In this document: one piece after another, positions 1 through 8,348 of the stretch
Layout of the letters: every line of letters starts with the position of its first letter
Position numbering within the stretch: position 1 is the first letter of the stretch
NCBI GenBank assembly: GCA_965219485.1
Contig: OZ244774.1
Coordinates: forward strand, 868,001 to 932,000
Direction: 5' to 3'
Source: UBA8337 sp937907245
GTDB taxonomy: Bacteria; Pseudomonadota; Alphaproteobacteria; RS24
Length of the DNA: 64,000 nucleotides
Made by a program: the position numbers and the translations under genes
The notes under the pieces: generated by a model
The model's input: the letters and a program-made list of their open reading frames with translations, nothing else
The model's database searches: none
Told to the model about the DNA's origin: nothing

Positions 1-80
1 ACTTAACGCAGATATACCGATAAGACTTGTAGCATAGGATACGTCAAATTTTAGTCATAATTAGCGAGCAAGATTGCAAT

Positions 81-674
81 ATGAAAACGATAGGCAAAAT
101 TAAGTTAGCCATCCTCGCTCTGTCCATGAGCCTGGTTGGTTTCGCGCAAGCGCTTAGCGAACGCGAGGGATTAGATATATATCAACGCGGGCTTTACCAA
201 GAAGCGATTGAATATTGGAAAAAAGCCGCCGCAGCTGGCGATGGGGGCTCGGCGTATCGTCTGAGTGAAGAATATTTCGACGCCAAAATTGTAGACCGCG
301 ATATTAAGTTGGCGCTGAAATATTTAGAGCAAGCCTCTAAGGGCAATGATGCGCGCGCCCTTACCGACCTCGCATCGATGTATGATTATGGCACGGGCGT
401 TCGCGAAGACCGTAATAAGGCAGGAGAGTTGTATTTACGGGCCGCGCGTATGGGTATGCCTGCGGCGATGTTTAACGTCGCCTCCATGCTGGAGACAGGC
501 GAGGGACTAGGGCAAGACAAAGTCGAAGCCTATAAATATTATGTGCTGTCGCGAGACCAAGGCTTTGCGCCTTTCGCGACCAAAGCGATTGAAGAAATCT
601 CGGCCAATATGACAGCCGAGCAAATCGCCGAAGGGGAAAAACGCGCCGATAATTTTATTCCGGATACGTTTTAA
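81..674 (+). CDS. Secreted Sel1-like repeat protein
   Basis: 197 aa. Residues 1-24 form a signal peptide (short basic start, hydrophobic core, AQA cleavage site), so the product is probably periplasmic. The rest is a series of Sel1-like/TPR-like helical repeats of about 36 residues, recognised by G-x-A-x-A-x-x-x-L-A and Y-x-x-G-x-G-V-x-x-D patterns (for example DYGTGVREDRNKAGELYLRAA). Such repeats are protein-binding scaffolds; the partner cannot be told from sequence. The gene is convergent with metC and the two stop codons overlap by four bases. The ribosome binding site is weak. The repeat family is sure, the role unknown. Confidence 0.8.
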   Translation: MKTIGKIKLAILALSMSLVGFAQALSEREGLDIYQRGLYQEAIEYWKKAAAAGDGGSAYRLSEEYFDAKIVDRDIKLALKYLEQASKGNDARALTDLASMYDYGTGVREDRNKAGELYLRAARMGMPAAMFNVASMLETGEGLGQDKVEAYKYYVLSRDQGFAPFATKAIEEISANMTAEQIAEGEKRADNFIPDTF

Positions 675-1822
675 GCCGAATAGCCGGCCCGTTCAAAGCC
701 AGCCATTAGGTCGGCCTTTAAATCGTCAACATGCTCGAGGCCGACAGATATCCTTAACATTTGCCCGTCGGTTTCAAACGGCACGGCGGTGCGCGGCGTT
801 TCGCACGGCACGATAAGGCTTTCAAATCCGCCCCAGCTATAGCCCATGCCAAACAGCTTGAGATTGTCCAACATAGCGGCCAATTGGGTTTCGCTGCAGG
901 GCTCTAGTTCAAATGAAAAAAGACCCGCTGCGCCGCTGAAGTCGCGTTGCCATAAGGCGTGGCCCGCATCGGACGGCAGGGCGGGGTAAAACACGCGTCG
1001 AACAAAACAAAGTGCCTCCAGCCATTGCGCTATATCCAAAGCCGCAGCTTGGTGCTGCTTCAGCCGAAGCGGCATGGTGCGCAGGCCGCGTAAGGCCAAA
1101 AACACATCGTCGGGCGCGGCGCAAAGCCCCAGCTGCCCGTGCGTGCGTCGCAAATGTTCATGGTTTTCTGCCGAGGTCGCCACCGTGCCGAGCAGCGCAT
1201 CGGCATGGCCGACAATATATTTGGTAGCAGCTTGAACCGAATAGTCGACGCCATGGTCGAGCGGCTTAAAATGGAGCGGCGTGGCCCATGTATTGTCCAA
1301 AGCGGTTTTAACCTTACGCGCCTTGGCGGCCGCCACAATGGCGGGCACGTCTTGCACTTCAAAGGTTTGCGAGCCAGGGCTTTCCATAAAAATGAGCCCT
1401 GTCGTATCGCGAATAAGATGGGCAATCTCGCCGCCGATGAGCGGGTCGTAATATTGTGTCTCTACGCCCATACGAGCCATAAATTTGTCACAAAACTTGC
1501 GGGTAGGTTCATACACGGTATCCACCATCAGCAAATGTTGGCCCGCCTCGACACCTGCCATAATGGCCAAAGAGACCGCCGAGGCCCCAGAGGGGGTAAG
1601 CACAGTTCCGGCACCATTTTCCATCTCGGTAATGGCGCTTTCCAAGGCGGCCGAAGTGGGGGTGCCGCGTCGGCCATAGGTGAAGGGCATTTTCTCGGTT
1701 CCGCGAATGGCCGCTAGCGATGGGTAAAGGATGGTCGACGCATGATAAACGGGCGTGTTAACCGCTCCATTGAAGTCTTGTGATTTGCGCCCGGCAAGGA
1801 TTGCTTTGGTTTCATCTTTCAT
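671..1822 (-). CDS. metC: Cystathionine beta-lyase (Cys/Met metabolism PLP enzyme)
   Basis: 383 aa, normal length for the trans-sulfuration PLP family. K201, in AATKYIVGHADAL, is the expected Schiff-base lysine. The N-terminal PVYHASTILYPS, the YGRRGTPT segment and LTPSGASAVSLA (cofactor phosphate region) are typical of MetC. The expected reaction is cystathionine to homocysteine, pyruvate and ammonia in the cytosol, in methionine synthesis. It is divergent from the aap transporter operon, a frequent pairing in alphaproteobacteria. Close paralogues (cystathionine gamma-synthase or gamma-lyase) cannot be fully excluded, but the HAST start motif favours MetC. Confidence 0.87.
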   Translation of the reverse strand: MKDETKAILAGRKSQDFNGAVNTPVYHASTILYPSLAAIRGTEKMPFTYGRRGTPTSAALESAITEMENGAGTVLTPSGASAVSLAIMAGVEAGQHLLMVDTVYEPTRKFCDKFMARMGVETQYYDPLIGGEIAHLIRDTTGLIFMESPGSQTFEVQDVPAIVAAAKARKVKTALDNTWATPLHFKPLDHGVDYSVQAATKYIVGHADALLGTVATSAENHEHLRRTHGQLGLCAAPDDVFLALRGLRTMPLRLKQHQAAALDIAQWLEALCFVRRVFYPALPSDAGHALWQRDFSGAAGLFSFELEPCSETQLAAMLDNLKLFGMGYSWGGFESLIVPCETPRTAVPFETDGQMLRISVGLEHVDDLKADLMAGFERAGYSA

Positions 1823-1909
1823 TGTTTTCTTTCGCGCGATTAGTGTTACATTTGTTCAAACTTATACGAGTGAGATGTCTTCTCTGAGTATTCTTTAAGG
1901 AAATTGATT

Positions 1910-2944
1910 ATGCAAATGTTCCGTAAACTTTGTGTCGGCTTTATGGTTCTGGCGGCGGCTAATTTACTGGCCATGCCGGCTGTGCAAGCGGCAGGGGAAA
2001 CTTTGGAAATTGTAACGAAGCGGGGCCATCTCAAATGCGGTGTGTCGCAAGGGCTGCCTGGGTTTTCAACGCCAGACAATCGCGGCAATTGGACCGGCAT
2101 CGATGTGGATTTTTGCAAAGCCATCGCGGCGGCTATTTTTAATGACCCAAGCAAAGTAAAGTTCACCCCGCTTTCGGCCAAAGAACGCTTCACGGCTATT
2201 CAGTCTGGGGAAGTAGATATTATCGCGCGCAATACCACTTGGTCGATGCACCGTGATACGGCGCTGGGCATCGATTTTCCAGTGGTCAATTATTATGACG
2301 GACAAGGCTTTATGGTGCGTGCGGATTTGGGCGTAACCAGCGCGCTAGAGCTGGATGGGGCGACCTTATGCACCAATCAGGGCACGACGACGGAGCTAAA
2401 TGCGGCCGACTATTTTCGGGCGAATGGTATGCAATATGAAATTGTGGCTTTTGAAAAAGCTGATGAATCGATTGCCGCCTATAACTCGGGCCGTTGCGAT
2501 GCCTATACAACCGATCATTCGGCGCTTTATGCGCAAAAGCTGAAGTTATCTCAACCCAAGGCGCATATTGTGCTGCCTGAGATTATTTCTAAAGAACCGC
2601 TTGGGCCTTTGGTGCGCCAAGGCGACTCGTCTTGGAATGACCTCGTGCGCTGGACACATTATGCGACCGTGGCGGCAGAAGAATTGGGTGTGACTTCCAA
2701 AAATATTGATAAAATGAAAGCCTCCAGCAATCCCTCCGTTCGTCGTCTCTTGGGGCTCGATGGAAGTTTTGGCAGTAATCTTGGTCTGTCGAAACAATGG
2801 GCGGTCAACATCCTTCGTGCGGTAGGCAATTATGGCGAGATTTTTGAACGCAATGTTGGCGTCAAAACGCCGCTCGGTATCCAGCGCGGGGTCAATGCCC
2901 TGTGGACCAAGGGCGGCCTGCAATACGCTCCGCCCATTCGCTAA
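1910..2944 (+). CDS. aapJ: General L-amino acid ABC transporter, periplasmic binding protein
   Basis: About 344 aa. I chose ATG 1910 over TTG 1904 because AAGGA at 1897-1901 is 8 nt upstream of the ATG but only 2 nt from the TTG. A signal peptide ends near AVQAAGE. The mature part is a family-3 solute-binding protein: VTKRGHLKCGVSQGLPGFS, the GIDVDFCKAIAAAIF segment, and SGEVDIIARNTTWSMHRD. The long C-terminal region, with PLGPLVRQGD and GLSKQWAVNIL, is characteristic of AapJ/BztA. It binds amino acids in the periplasm and delivers them to AapQM. It is the first gene of a four-gene operon. Confidence 0.93.
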   Translation: MQMFRKLCVGFMVLAAANLLAMPAVQAAGETLEIVTKRGHLKCGVSQGLPGFSTPDNRGNWTGIDVDFCKAIAAAIFNDPSKVKFTPLSAKERFTAIQSGEVDIIARNTTWSMHRDTALGIDFPVVNYYDGQGFMVRADLGVTSALELDGATLCTNQGTTTELNAADYFRANGMQYEIVAFEKADESIAAYNSGRCDAYTTDHSALYAQKLKLSQPKAHIVLPEIISKEPLGPLVRQGDSSWNDLVRWTHYATVAAEELGVTSKNIDKMKASSNPSVRRLLGLDGSFGSNLGLSKQWAVNILRAVGNYGEIFERNVGVKTPLGIQRGVNALWTKGGLQYAPPIR

Positions 2945-4131
2945 CGAGGCTCGTTATCCAAAACCTTTTCCCTCTTAAATGGACGCGCTCTTGGTTGCAC
3001 CGTGACGCCGTTTTGCAAGCCTTGGTGTTGGTCGCTGTGGTGGCTGGCATGGTTTGGCTGGTTGGCAACGTGCAAAGCAATTTAGAACGCCAAAATATTA
3101 ACTCGGGTTTTGGGTTTTTGTCTGAGCGGGCGGGCTTTGGAATTAACCAGACCCTCATCGACTATACCGAAGATGATAGCTTTGGCCGTGTCGTCGTCAT
3201 TGGGCTGCTGAACACGCTGCTGGTTTCGATTTTGGGTATCCTCTTTGCTACTTTGCTGGGCTTCTCGCTCGGTGTCGCGCGGCTGTCGCGCAATTGGCTA
3301 ATCTCTAAAATCGCGATGGTCTATATCGAGATTTTTCGCAATGTACCGTTGCTGCTGCAAATCATGTTTTGGTATTTCGGCGTGCTTCGAAACCTGCCAT
3401 CTCCGCGCCAAGCTTTGTCGGTTGGGGATGCGATGTTCATCAGCAATCGCGGCATCGTGGTGCCTTGGCTCGAGGCGGGGGCGGGGGCTATGTGGTATGG
3501 TTTGGGGCTGCTGGCACTGGCCGCAGGCTTCATCTGGTTGCGCCGTCGGGCTTTGAATGCCAAATTAACCTCAGGACAACCGACACAAGTTTGGCGCCCT
3601 CTATTGGTTTTGGCGCTAGCTCTATTTGGCGCTGCTGCCGTGATGGCGGGGGTTCCTTTCGCGTTGGATGTGCCGCAACTCAAGGGCTTTAACTTTCGCG
3701 GCGGCGTTACGGTTATCCCAGAGTTCGTGGCGCTGCTATTGGCTCTGAGCCTCTATACGGCAGCTTTCATTGCCGAGATTGTTCGTTCGGGCATTAACTC
3801 GGTTAACAAAGGCCAGCGCGAGGCTTCTGCGGCGCTTGGTTTGCCAGAGAGCCTGGCCTTGCGTTTGGTGGTCATTCCCCAAGCCTTGCGCGTTATCATT
3901 CCGCCCTTAACCAGCCAATATTTGAACCTGACCAAAAACTCCTCGCTGGCAGTGGCGATTGCCTATCCAGATATTGTCTCGGTTTTGGCCGGTACCACGC
4001 TGTCGCAAGTTGGCCAAGCGGTCGAAATTATCTTCGTCACTATGATGATTTATCTGAGCTTGAGCTTGTTCACGTCTTGGGCGATGAACCGCTATAATCA
4101 GCGCATGGCTTTTGTGGGGAACGCGACATGA
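2902..4131 (+). CDS. aapQ: General L-amino acid ABC transporter permease AapQ
   Basis: 409 aa if GTG 2902 is used, which overlaps the end of aapJ by 43 nt. The conserved protein seems to begin later, near WLHRDAVLQ, and in-frame TTG 2995 is an alternative; the start is uncertain. It is an inner-membrane permease of the His/Glu/Gln/Arg/opine type. The first half carries RNVPLLLQIMFWYFGVL. A long insertion between helices is typical of AapQ. The EAA loop that contacts the ATPase reads EIVRSGINSVNKGQREASAALG. The 3' end overlaps aapM in an ATGA junction, so the two are translationally coupled. Confidence 0.92.
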   Translation: MDQGRPAIRSAHSLTRLVIQNLFPLKWTRSWLHRDAVLQALVLVAVVAGMVWLVGNVQSNLERQNINSGFGFLSERAGFGINQTLIDYTEDDSFGRVVVIGLLNTLLVSILGILFATLLGFSLGVARLSRNWLISKIAMVYIEIFRNVPLLLQIMFWYFGVLRNLPSPRQALSVGDAMFISNRGIVVPWLEAGAGAMWYGLGLLALAAGFIWLRRRALNAKLTSGQPTQVWRPLLVLALALFGAAAVMAGVPFALDVPQLKGFNFRGGVTVIPEFVALLLALSLYTAAFIAEIVRSGINSVNKGQREASAALGLPESLALRLVVIPQALRVIIPPLTSQYLNLTKNSSLAVAIAYPDIVSVLAGTTLSQVGQAVEIIFVTMMIYLSLSLFTSWAMNRYNQRMAFVGNAT

Positions 4132-5243
4132 GCGCGAAAACCTGGACCCCAACCCCCGCCAGACCCGCACCTGCCAATACGGTTGGCTTTGTCGGTTGGG
4201 CGCGCGAAAACCTATTCGCCACGAAATTTGACAGCGCCCTGACCGTGTTCTGCGCGGGGTTAATACTTTATGTCCTCGACGTGGTTTTCGGCTGGGCGAT
4301 TGTCGATGCGAGCTTTAGCGGGGAAGACCGCAACGCCTGCCTCAAGCAAGTGCAAGGCGCGTGCTGGCCGTTTATTGATGCCAAATTGGGGCAGTTCATT
4401 TATGGCCGTTATCCTGAGATGGAACGTTGGCGTGTTGACTGGGTGTTTGCTTTGGGGCTCCTCGGCTTGGTGCCATTATTGATGCCGAAAGTTGGTTTCA
4501 AACGCGCCAATGTCATATTTATGCTCGGCTTCTATCCGCTGTTCTCTTTCTTCATGCTAACCGGCGGCAGCTTTGGCTTGGTGCCCGTCGAGACCAGCGA
4601 TTGGGGCGGCCTTTTGGTGACCCTTGTGGTGGCGGTGACGGGGATTGTCGGCTCGCTGCCTTTGGGTATTTTGCTGGCGTTAGGGCGGCGCTCTGAATTG
4701 CCGATTGTGCGGGCGTTATGCGTTGGTTTCATCGAGATTTTTCGTGGCGTGCCGCTGATCACCGTTTTGTTTATGGCGAGTGTCATGTTGCCTCTGTTTT
4801 TGCCCGACGGAGTAAACTTCGACAAATTGATGCGTTGCCTTATCGGCGTGGCACTTTTCGCCTCTGCCTATATGGCCGAGGTGGTGCGCGGGGGCTTGCA
4901 AGCCATTCCTAAAGGCCAATATGAAGCGGCGGCCGCTTTGGGTTTTGGGTATTGGAAAACCACGCGGTTGATTATTTTGCCGCAAGCCCTGAAGCTGGTG
5001 ATTCCGGGTATTGTGAACACGTTCATCGGTTTGTTTAAAGACACCACTTTGGTGCTTATCGTCGGCTTGTTTGATTTGCTGGGCATTGTGCAATTGCACT
5101 TTACCGACAGCAGTTGGGCGACGCCGGAAACCCATATCACGGGCTATGCATTTGCGGCTTTCGTGTTTTGGGTGTTTTGTTTTGCGATGTCGCGCTATTC
5201 CATTTTTATGGAAAAACATCTGTCCACCGACCCCAACCAATAG
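4128..5243 (+). CDS. aapM: General L-amino acid ABC transporter permease AapM
   Basis: 371 aa inner-membrane permease, second channel subunit of the Aap importer. The start is fixed by the ATGA overlap with aapQ. An AapM-specific N-terminal part (helix, soluble RYPEMERWRVDWVFALG region, further helices) precedes the permease core, which has GLLVTLVVAVTGIVGSLPLGILLALGR in two stretches, EIFRGVPLITVLFM, and the EAA loop EVVRGGLQAIPKGQYEAAAALG. AapQ and AapM form the heteromeric membrane pore energised by AapP. The ATPase gene follows after 14 nt. Confidence 0.93.
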   Translation: MSAKTWTPTPARPAPANTVGFVGWARENLFATKFDSALTVFCAGLILYVLDVVFGWAIVDASFSGEDRNACLKQVQGACWPFIDAKLGQFIYGRYPEMERWRVDWVFALGLLGLVPLLMPKVGFKRANVIFMLGFYPLFSFFMLTGGSFGLVPVETSDWGGLLVTLVVAVTGIVGSLPLGILLALGRRSELPIVRALCVGFIEIFRGVPLITVLFMASVMLPLFLPDGVNFDKLMRCLIGVALFASAYMAEVVRGGLQAIPKGQYEAAAALGFGYWKTTRLIILPQALKLVIPGIVNTFIGLFKDTTLVLIVGLFDLLGIVQLHFTDSSWATPETHITGYAFAAFVFWVFCFAMSRYSIFMEKHLSTDPNQ

Positions 5244-5257
5244 AGCTAGGTAGAGCT

Positions 5258-5998
5258 ATGACTGATCCTGTAATTCGCATTTCTGATATGAACAAATGGT
5301 TCGGCACATTTCATGTGCTGCGCGACATTAACTTGCAGGTCGCGGCCGGCGAAAAAATTGTCATTTGCGGGCCGTCGGGAAGTGGAAAATCGACGCTTAT
5401 TCGTTGTCTCAATCGGCTTGAGCAGCACCAAGAAGGAACCATTGAAGTGGAGGGCGTCTCGCTAGATGGGTCGTTGAAAAACCTCGAGAGCATCCGCTCG
5501 AATGTTGGCATGGTGTTTCAGCAGTTCAATTTATTTCCGCATATGAGCGTATTAGAAAATTGCACTTTGGCACCGATTTGGGTGAAGCAGAAAACCAAAC
5601 AAGAAGCGGAAGCTCTGGCGCGCCAGTTTTTGGAGCGTGTGCGCATCCCCGACCAGGCGGATAAATATCCCGGGCAATTGTCTGGTGGCCAGCAGCAGCG
5701 CGTGGCCATTGCGCGTGCCTTATGTATGAACCCAGACATTATGCTGTTCGACGAGCCGACCTCGGCGCTTGACCCCGAGATGATTAAGGAAGTGCTCGAC
5801 GTCATGGTAGAGCTGGCTGAAGACGGCATGACCATGTTGTGCGTGACCCATGAAATGGGGTTTGCTCGCCAAGTCGCCGATCGGGTGATTTTTATGGATG
5901 AGGGCGAGATTGTCGAAGAAAACGAGCCAGAAGCGTTTTTCTCCAATCCGCAAAATGAGCGGACGAAAATGTTCTTAAGCCAAGTTCTCTCGCATTAA
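5258..5998 (+). CDS. aapP: General L-amino acid ABC transporter ATPase AapP
   Basis: 246 aa from ATG 5258, which has AGG 7 nt upstream; in-frame codons further upstream lie inside aapM and are not needed. Walker A is GPSGSGKST at residues 38-46, the Q-loop is MVFQQFNLFPH, the signature is LSGGQQQR, Walker B and D-loop are IMLFDEPTSALD, and the switch histidine is in CVTHEMGFA. The GlnQ/AapP subfamily (polar amino acids) is clear. It powers AapQM at the cytoplasmic face and closes the aapJQMP operon. It is convergent with the acetyltransferase gene 10 nt away. Confidence 0.95.
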   Translation: MTDPVIRISDMNKWFGTFHVLRDINLQVAAGEKIVICGPSGSGKSTLIRCLNRLEQHQEGTIEVEGVSLDGSLKNLESIRSNVGMVFQQFNLFPHMSVLENCTLAPIWVKQKTKQEAEALARQFLERVRIPDQADKYPGQLSGGQQQRVAIARALCMNPDIMLFDEPTSALDPEMIKEVLDVMVELAEDGMTMLCVTHEMGFARQVADRVIFMDEGEIVEENEPEAFFSNPQNERTKMFLSQVLSH

Positions 5999-6008
5999 CT
6001 TGGCGAGA

Positions 6009-6545
6009 TTATTCGTCTAAAATCTCGACTTGGTTGCGATTGTAAGCGCTAAAGCCTGCTTGCTGGTAAAGCCGTAAGGCGGCAGGATGGTCGAGCGTGC
6101 AGGTTTGGATGATGATGCGTTTGGCCTCCCGCGCCTGAATTATCTCTAGCACTTGGCGCACCATCAGCGGGCCATAGCCTTTGCCAATTTGGCCTTCAAT
6201 CAGACCAATAAAAACAATCTCGACTTGGGGAAAGAATTTGAAATTTAGCTCCACAAAACCAATCGTTTGATTGTTTTCGCTGAGCAAATAAATTTCGGTG
6301 GCGGGGTGATGCACCAGCGCGGCCAATTGATGGTCGTTTAAATATCGCCGGTTGACCCAATGCCATTGCCGTCCCACTTTGTCGTATATCTCGCGATAGG
6401 CATCGAGTTGAATGCCCTCGACACGCAAAAAACGGACGCCCTCTGGCCAAGCGGGGGTTTGTTGCACCAAGCTATCGAGAGAAGCCAGATCGCGAAACGG
6501 CGCCTCCATCGACAAATGCGTGACAACAGTTTGAAAGCTCGGCAT
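6009..6545 (-). CDS. GNAT-family N-acetyltransferase
   Basis: 178 aa. The C-terminal half is a GNAT fold: strands around TIGFVELNFKFFPQVEIVFIGLI, the acetyl-CoA pyrophosphate loop GQIGKGYGP, and the closing LDHPAALRLYQQAGFSAYNR. The N-terminal half (EGIQLDAYREIYDKVGRQWHWVNRR) is less typical and may shape the substrate site. The substrate is unknown. It starts 9 nt after the stop of cysK on the same strand and so is probably co-transcribed with it. Fold confident; acceptor not predictable. Confidence 0.8.
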   Translation of the reverse strand: MPSFQTVVTHLSMEAPFRDLASLDSLVQQTPAWPEGVRFLRVEGIQLDAYREIYDKVGRQWHWVNRRYLNDHQLAALVHHPATEIYLLSENNQTIGFVELNFKFFPQVEIVFIGLIEGQIGKGYGPLMVRQVLEIIQAREAKRIIIQTCTLDHPAALRLYQQAGFSAYNRNQVEILDE

Positions 6546-6554
6546 GCGTCTCGC

Positions 6555-7553
6555 CTATAGCCAATCGGGGCAGGGCAGACCTTGCTGTTTTAAGAACTCA
6601 GGATTGAACAGTTTCGACTGATAGCGTGTGCCATAGTCGCATAAAATGGTGACAATCGTGTGGCCCGGCCCCAAGTCTTGGGCCATCCGCATGGCGCCAG
6701 CAACATTGATGCCGCTCGAGCCGCCCAGCACCAGGCCTTCGTTTTGCAAAAGATCAAAGACGATTGGCAGGGCTTCGGCATCCGAGATTTGATAGGCGTC
6801 GTCAATCGGGGCATCCACCAGATTGGCAGTCACGCGACCTTGGCCAATACCTTCGGTAATCGAGGTGCCTTCGCTACGCAATTCGCCGTTTTTAATCCAA
6901 TGATACATATTGGCGCCCATTGGGTCGGCGGCGGCAATGCGAATGTTTTCATTTTGCTGTTTTAAATAAATTCCCGTGCCGGCCAAAGTGCCGCCCGTGC
7001 CGATGGCACAAGTGAAGCCATCGACTTTGCCCTCGGTTTGCGCCCAAATTTCGGGGCCCGTGGTTTCAATATGCGCCAGTCGATTGGCGACATTGTCGAA
7101 TTGATTGGCCCAAATGGCGCCCGCTTCGTGTTTTTCATTCAGCTCGGCGGCCAGACGGCCTGAATATTTAATGTAATTATCGTCATTGGCATAGGGCACG
7201 GCAGGCACTTGAATGAGTTCGGCTCCGGCCAAACGCAGCATATCTTTTTTCTCTTGCGATTGTGTCTCTGGTATCACAATCACCGATTTATAGCCCAAGG
7301 CATTGGCCACCAAAGCAATGCCAATGCCTGTGTTGCCAGCTGTGCCCTCGACAATTGTGCCGCCGGGCTTTAAGGCGCCGGATTTTTCGGCTTCCCGAAT
7401 AATGTAAAGCGCAGCGCGGTCTTTGACCGATTGCCCAGGGTTCATAAATTCGGCTTTGCCCAAAATCATGCAGCCAGTTTCGGCCGACGCTTTTTTGAGC
7501 TGGATAAGGGGGGTGTTTCCGATGGCTTCTATCATGCCTGAGTGAAACTGCAT
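6555..7553 (-). CDS. cysK: Cysteine synthase (O-acetylserine sulfhydrylase family)
   Basis: 332 aa fold-type II PLP enzyme. K44 in NPGQSVKDRAA is the PLP lysine, EGTAGNTGIG is the substrate (asparagine) loop, and CAIGTGGTLAGTG binds the PLP phosphate. It should make cysteine from O-acetylserine and sulfide in the cytosol. The loop reads TAGNTG instead of the TSGNTG of E. coli CysK, and the C-terminal part is longer than in short CysK forms, so a cystathionine beta-synthase-like preference is possible. A strong ribosome binding site, AAGGAG, precedes ATG 7553. It faces the chrR-like gene across a 135-bp divergent promoter region. Confidence 0.85.
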   Translation of the reverse strand: MQFHSGMIEAIGNTPLIQLKKASAETGCMILGKAEFMNPGQSVKDRAALYIIREAEKSGALKPGGTIVEGTAGNTGIGIALVANALGYKSVIVIPETQSQEKKDMLRLAGAELIQVPAVPYANDDNYIKYSGRLAAELNEKHEAGAIWANQFDNVANRLAHIETTGPEIWAQTEGKVDGFTCAIGTGGTLAGTGIYLKQQNENIRIAAADPMGANMYHWIKNGELRSEGTSITEGIGQGRVTANLVDAPIDDAYQISDAEALPIVFDLLQNEGLVLGGSSGINVAGAMRMAQDLGPGHTIVTILCDYGTRYQSKLFNPEFLKQQGLPCPDWL

Positions 7554-7613
7554 TGAAATCTCCTTAACGTAACGCCGACAGCACTTGGTGAGAGGGCTTA
7601 GACGAAAAACTTA

Positions 7614-7662
7614 TTGGTCTAATCCAAACGATGATCTATATCGTATATAGTTAAAATGTTGA
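7614..7662. promoter_or_regulatory. Divergent cysK / chrR-like promoters sharing an inverted repeat
   Basis: A perfect 6-bp inverted repeat, CTATAT-CGT-ATATAG, lies at 7636-7650. A rightward sigma-70-like promoter (TTGGTC 7614-7619, 17-nt spacer, TATATC 7637-7642) and a leftward one (complement of 7657-7662 TCAACA, 16-nt spacer, complement of 7635-7640 TATAGA) both place their -10 box on this repeat. It would suit an operator that controls both genes. No regulator can be named, and the promoters are only moderate matches. Confidence 0.4.
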
Positions 7663-7688
7663 CCTAATAGAAGCGTAAAGAGAAGATT

Positions 7689-8348
7689 TTGATAGCACAA
7701 ACGGAAGTTCCCTCGGGCCTAGATGCCCTCACGGCTCAATATGTAAGTGGCGAACTGGGGCATGGCATGTCCGTATTGATGGCCAGCTATCTTACGTTGT
7801 CGCCAGAAGCCCGCCAAGATGTAGCGACGCTGGAGAAAATTAACGGCGCTTTGCTGGAAGAAGCCGAGACGGCCTCGATGAATGAGGATGCGCTTGAGCA
7901 GTTAATGGCGCGCTTGGATGAGCCAGAAACACCAGAGGTTTCAATCGAAACAAACCAGCTGAATGCTGATTTGCCAGCCCCTTTGCGCGCCTTTCTAACC
8001 AAACCGATTGAGCAAGAGCGCTGGCGCTTTGCCTATCCGGGTGTGCGCCACATGGAATTGCCGATTGGCGATACGGGCGAGACTGTAAAACTATTGAAAA
8101 TCAAACCCGGCAAAGCGGCCCCGCGCCATACCCACAATGGTATGGAAGCGACTTTGGTCTTGCGCGGCGCGTTTCGCGATGGCGAGCGTGTGTATCAGCG
8201 TGGCGAATTAGCCGTGGCTGACCATGATGTGCAACATCGCCCTAGGGCCGAAGGCGATGAAGACTGCATCTGCTTGGCCGTTACCGATGGCGCCTTGCGC
8301 TTCACCGATACCATTGGCCGTATGGCGCGAGACTTTTTTGTCCGCTAG
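7689..8348 (+). CDS. chrR: ChrR-like cupin protein with degenerate anti-sigma domain
   Basis: 219 aa, start TTG 7689 preceded by AAGAGAAGA. The C-terminal half is the ChrR cupin: H147, H149, E153 and H183 match in spacing the zinc ligands H141, H143, E147 and H177 of Rhodobacter sphaeroides ChrR. The N-terminal half aligns with the anti-sigma domain (DALTAQYVSGELGHGMSVLM), but the zinc motif H-x3-C-x2-C is replaced: by alignment Y34, S38 and A41 stand where His, Cys and Cys are expected. No sigma factor gene is adjacent. It may be a redox-sensing cupin that no longer binds an ECF sigma factor, or may bind it without zinc. Confidence 0.75.
   Translation: MIAQTEVPSGLDALTAQYVSGELGHGMSVLMASYLTLSPEARQDVATLEKINGALLEEAETASMNEDALEQLMARLDEPETPEVSIETNQLNADLPAPLRAFLTKPIEQERWRFAYPGVRHMELPIGDTGETVKLLKIKPGKAAPRHTHNGMEATLVLRGAFRDGERVYQRGELAVADHDVQHRPRAEGDEDCICLAVTDGALRFTDTIGRMARDFFVR

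Noticed and set aside
1012..1717. Long plus-strand frames opposite metC
   Set aside because: They are antisense shadows caused by codon bias; composition is unlike a protein and metC is a complete conserved gene.
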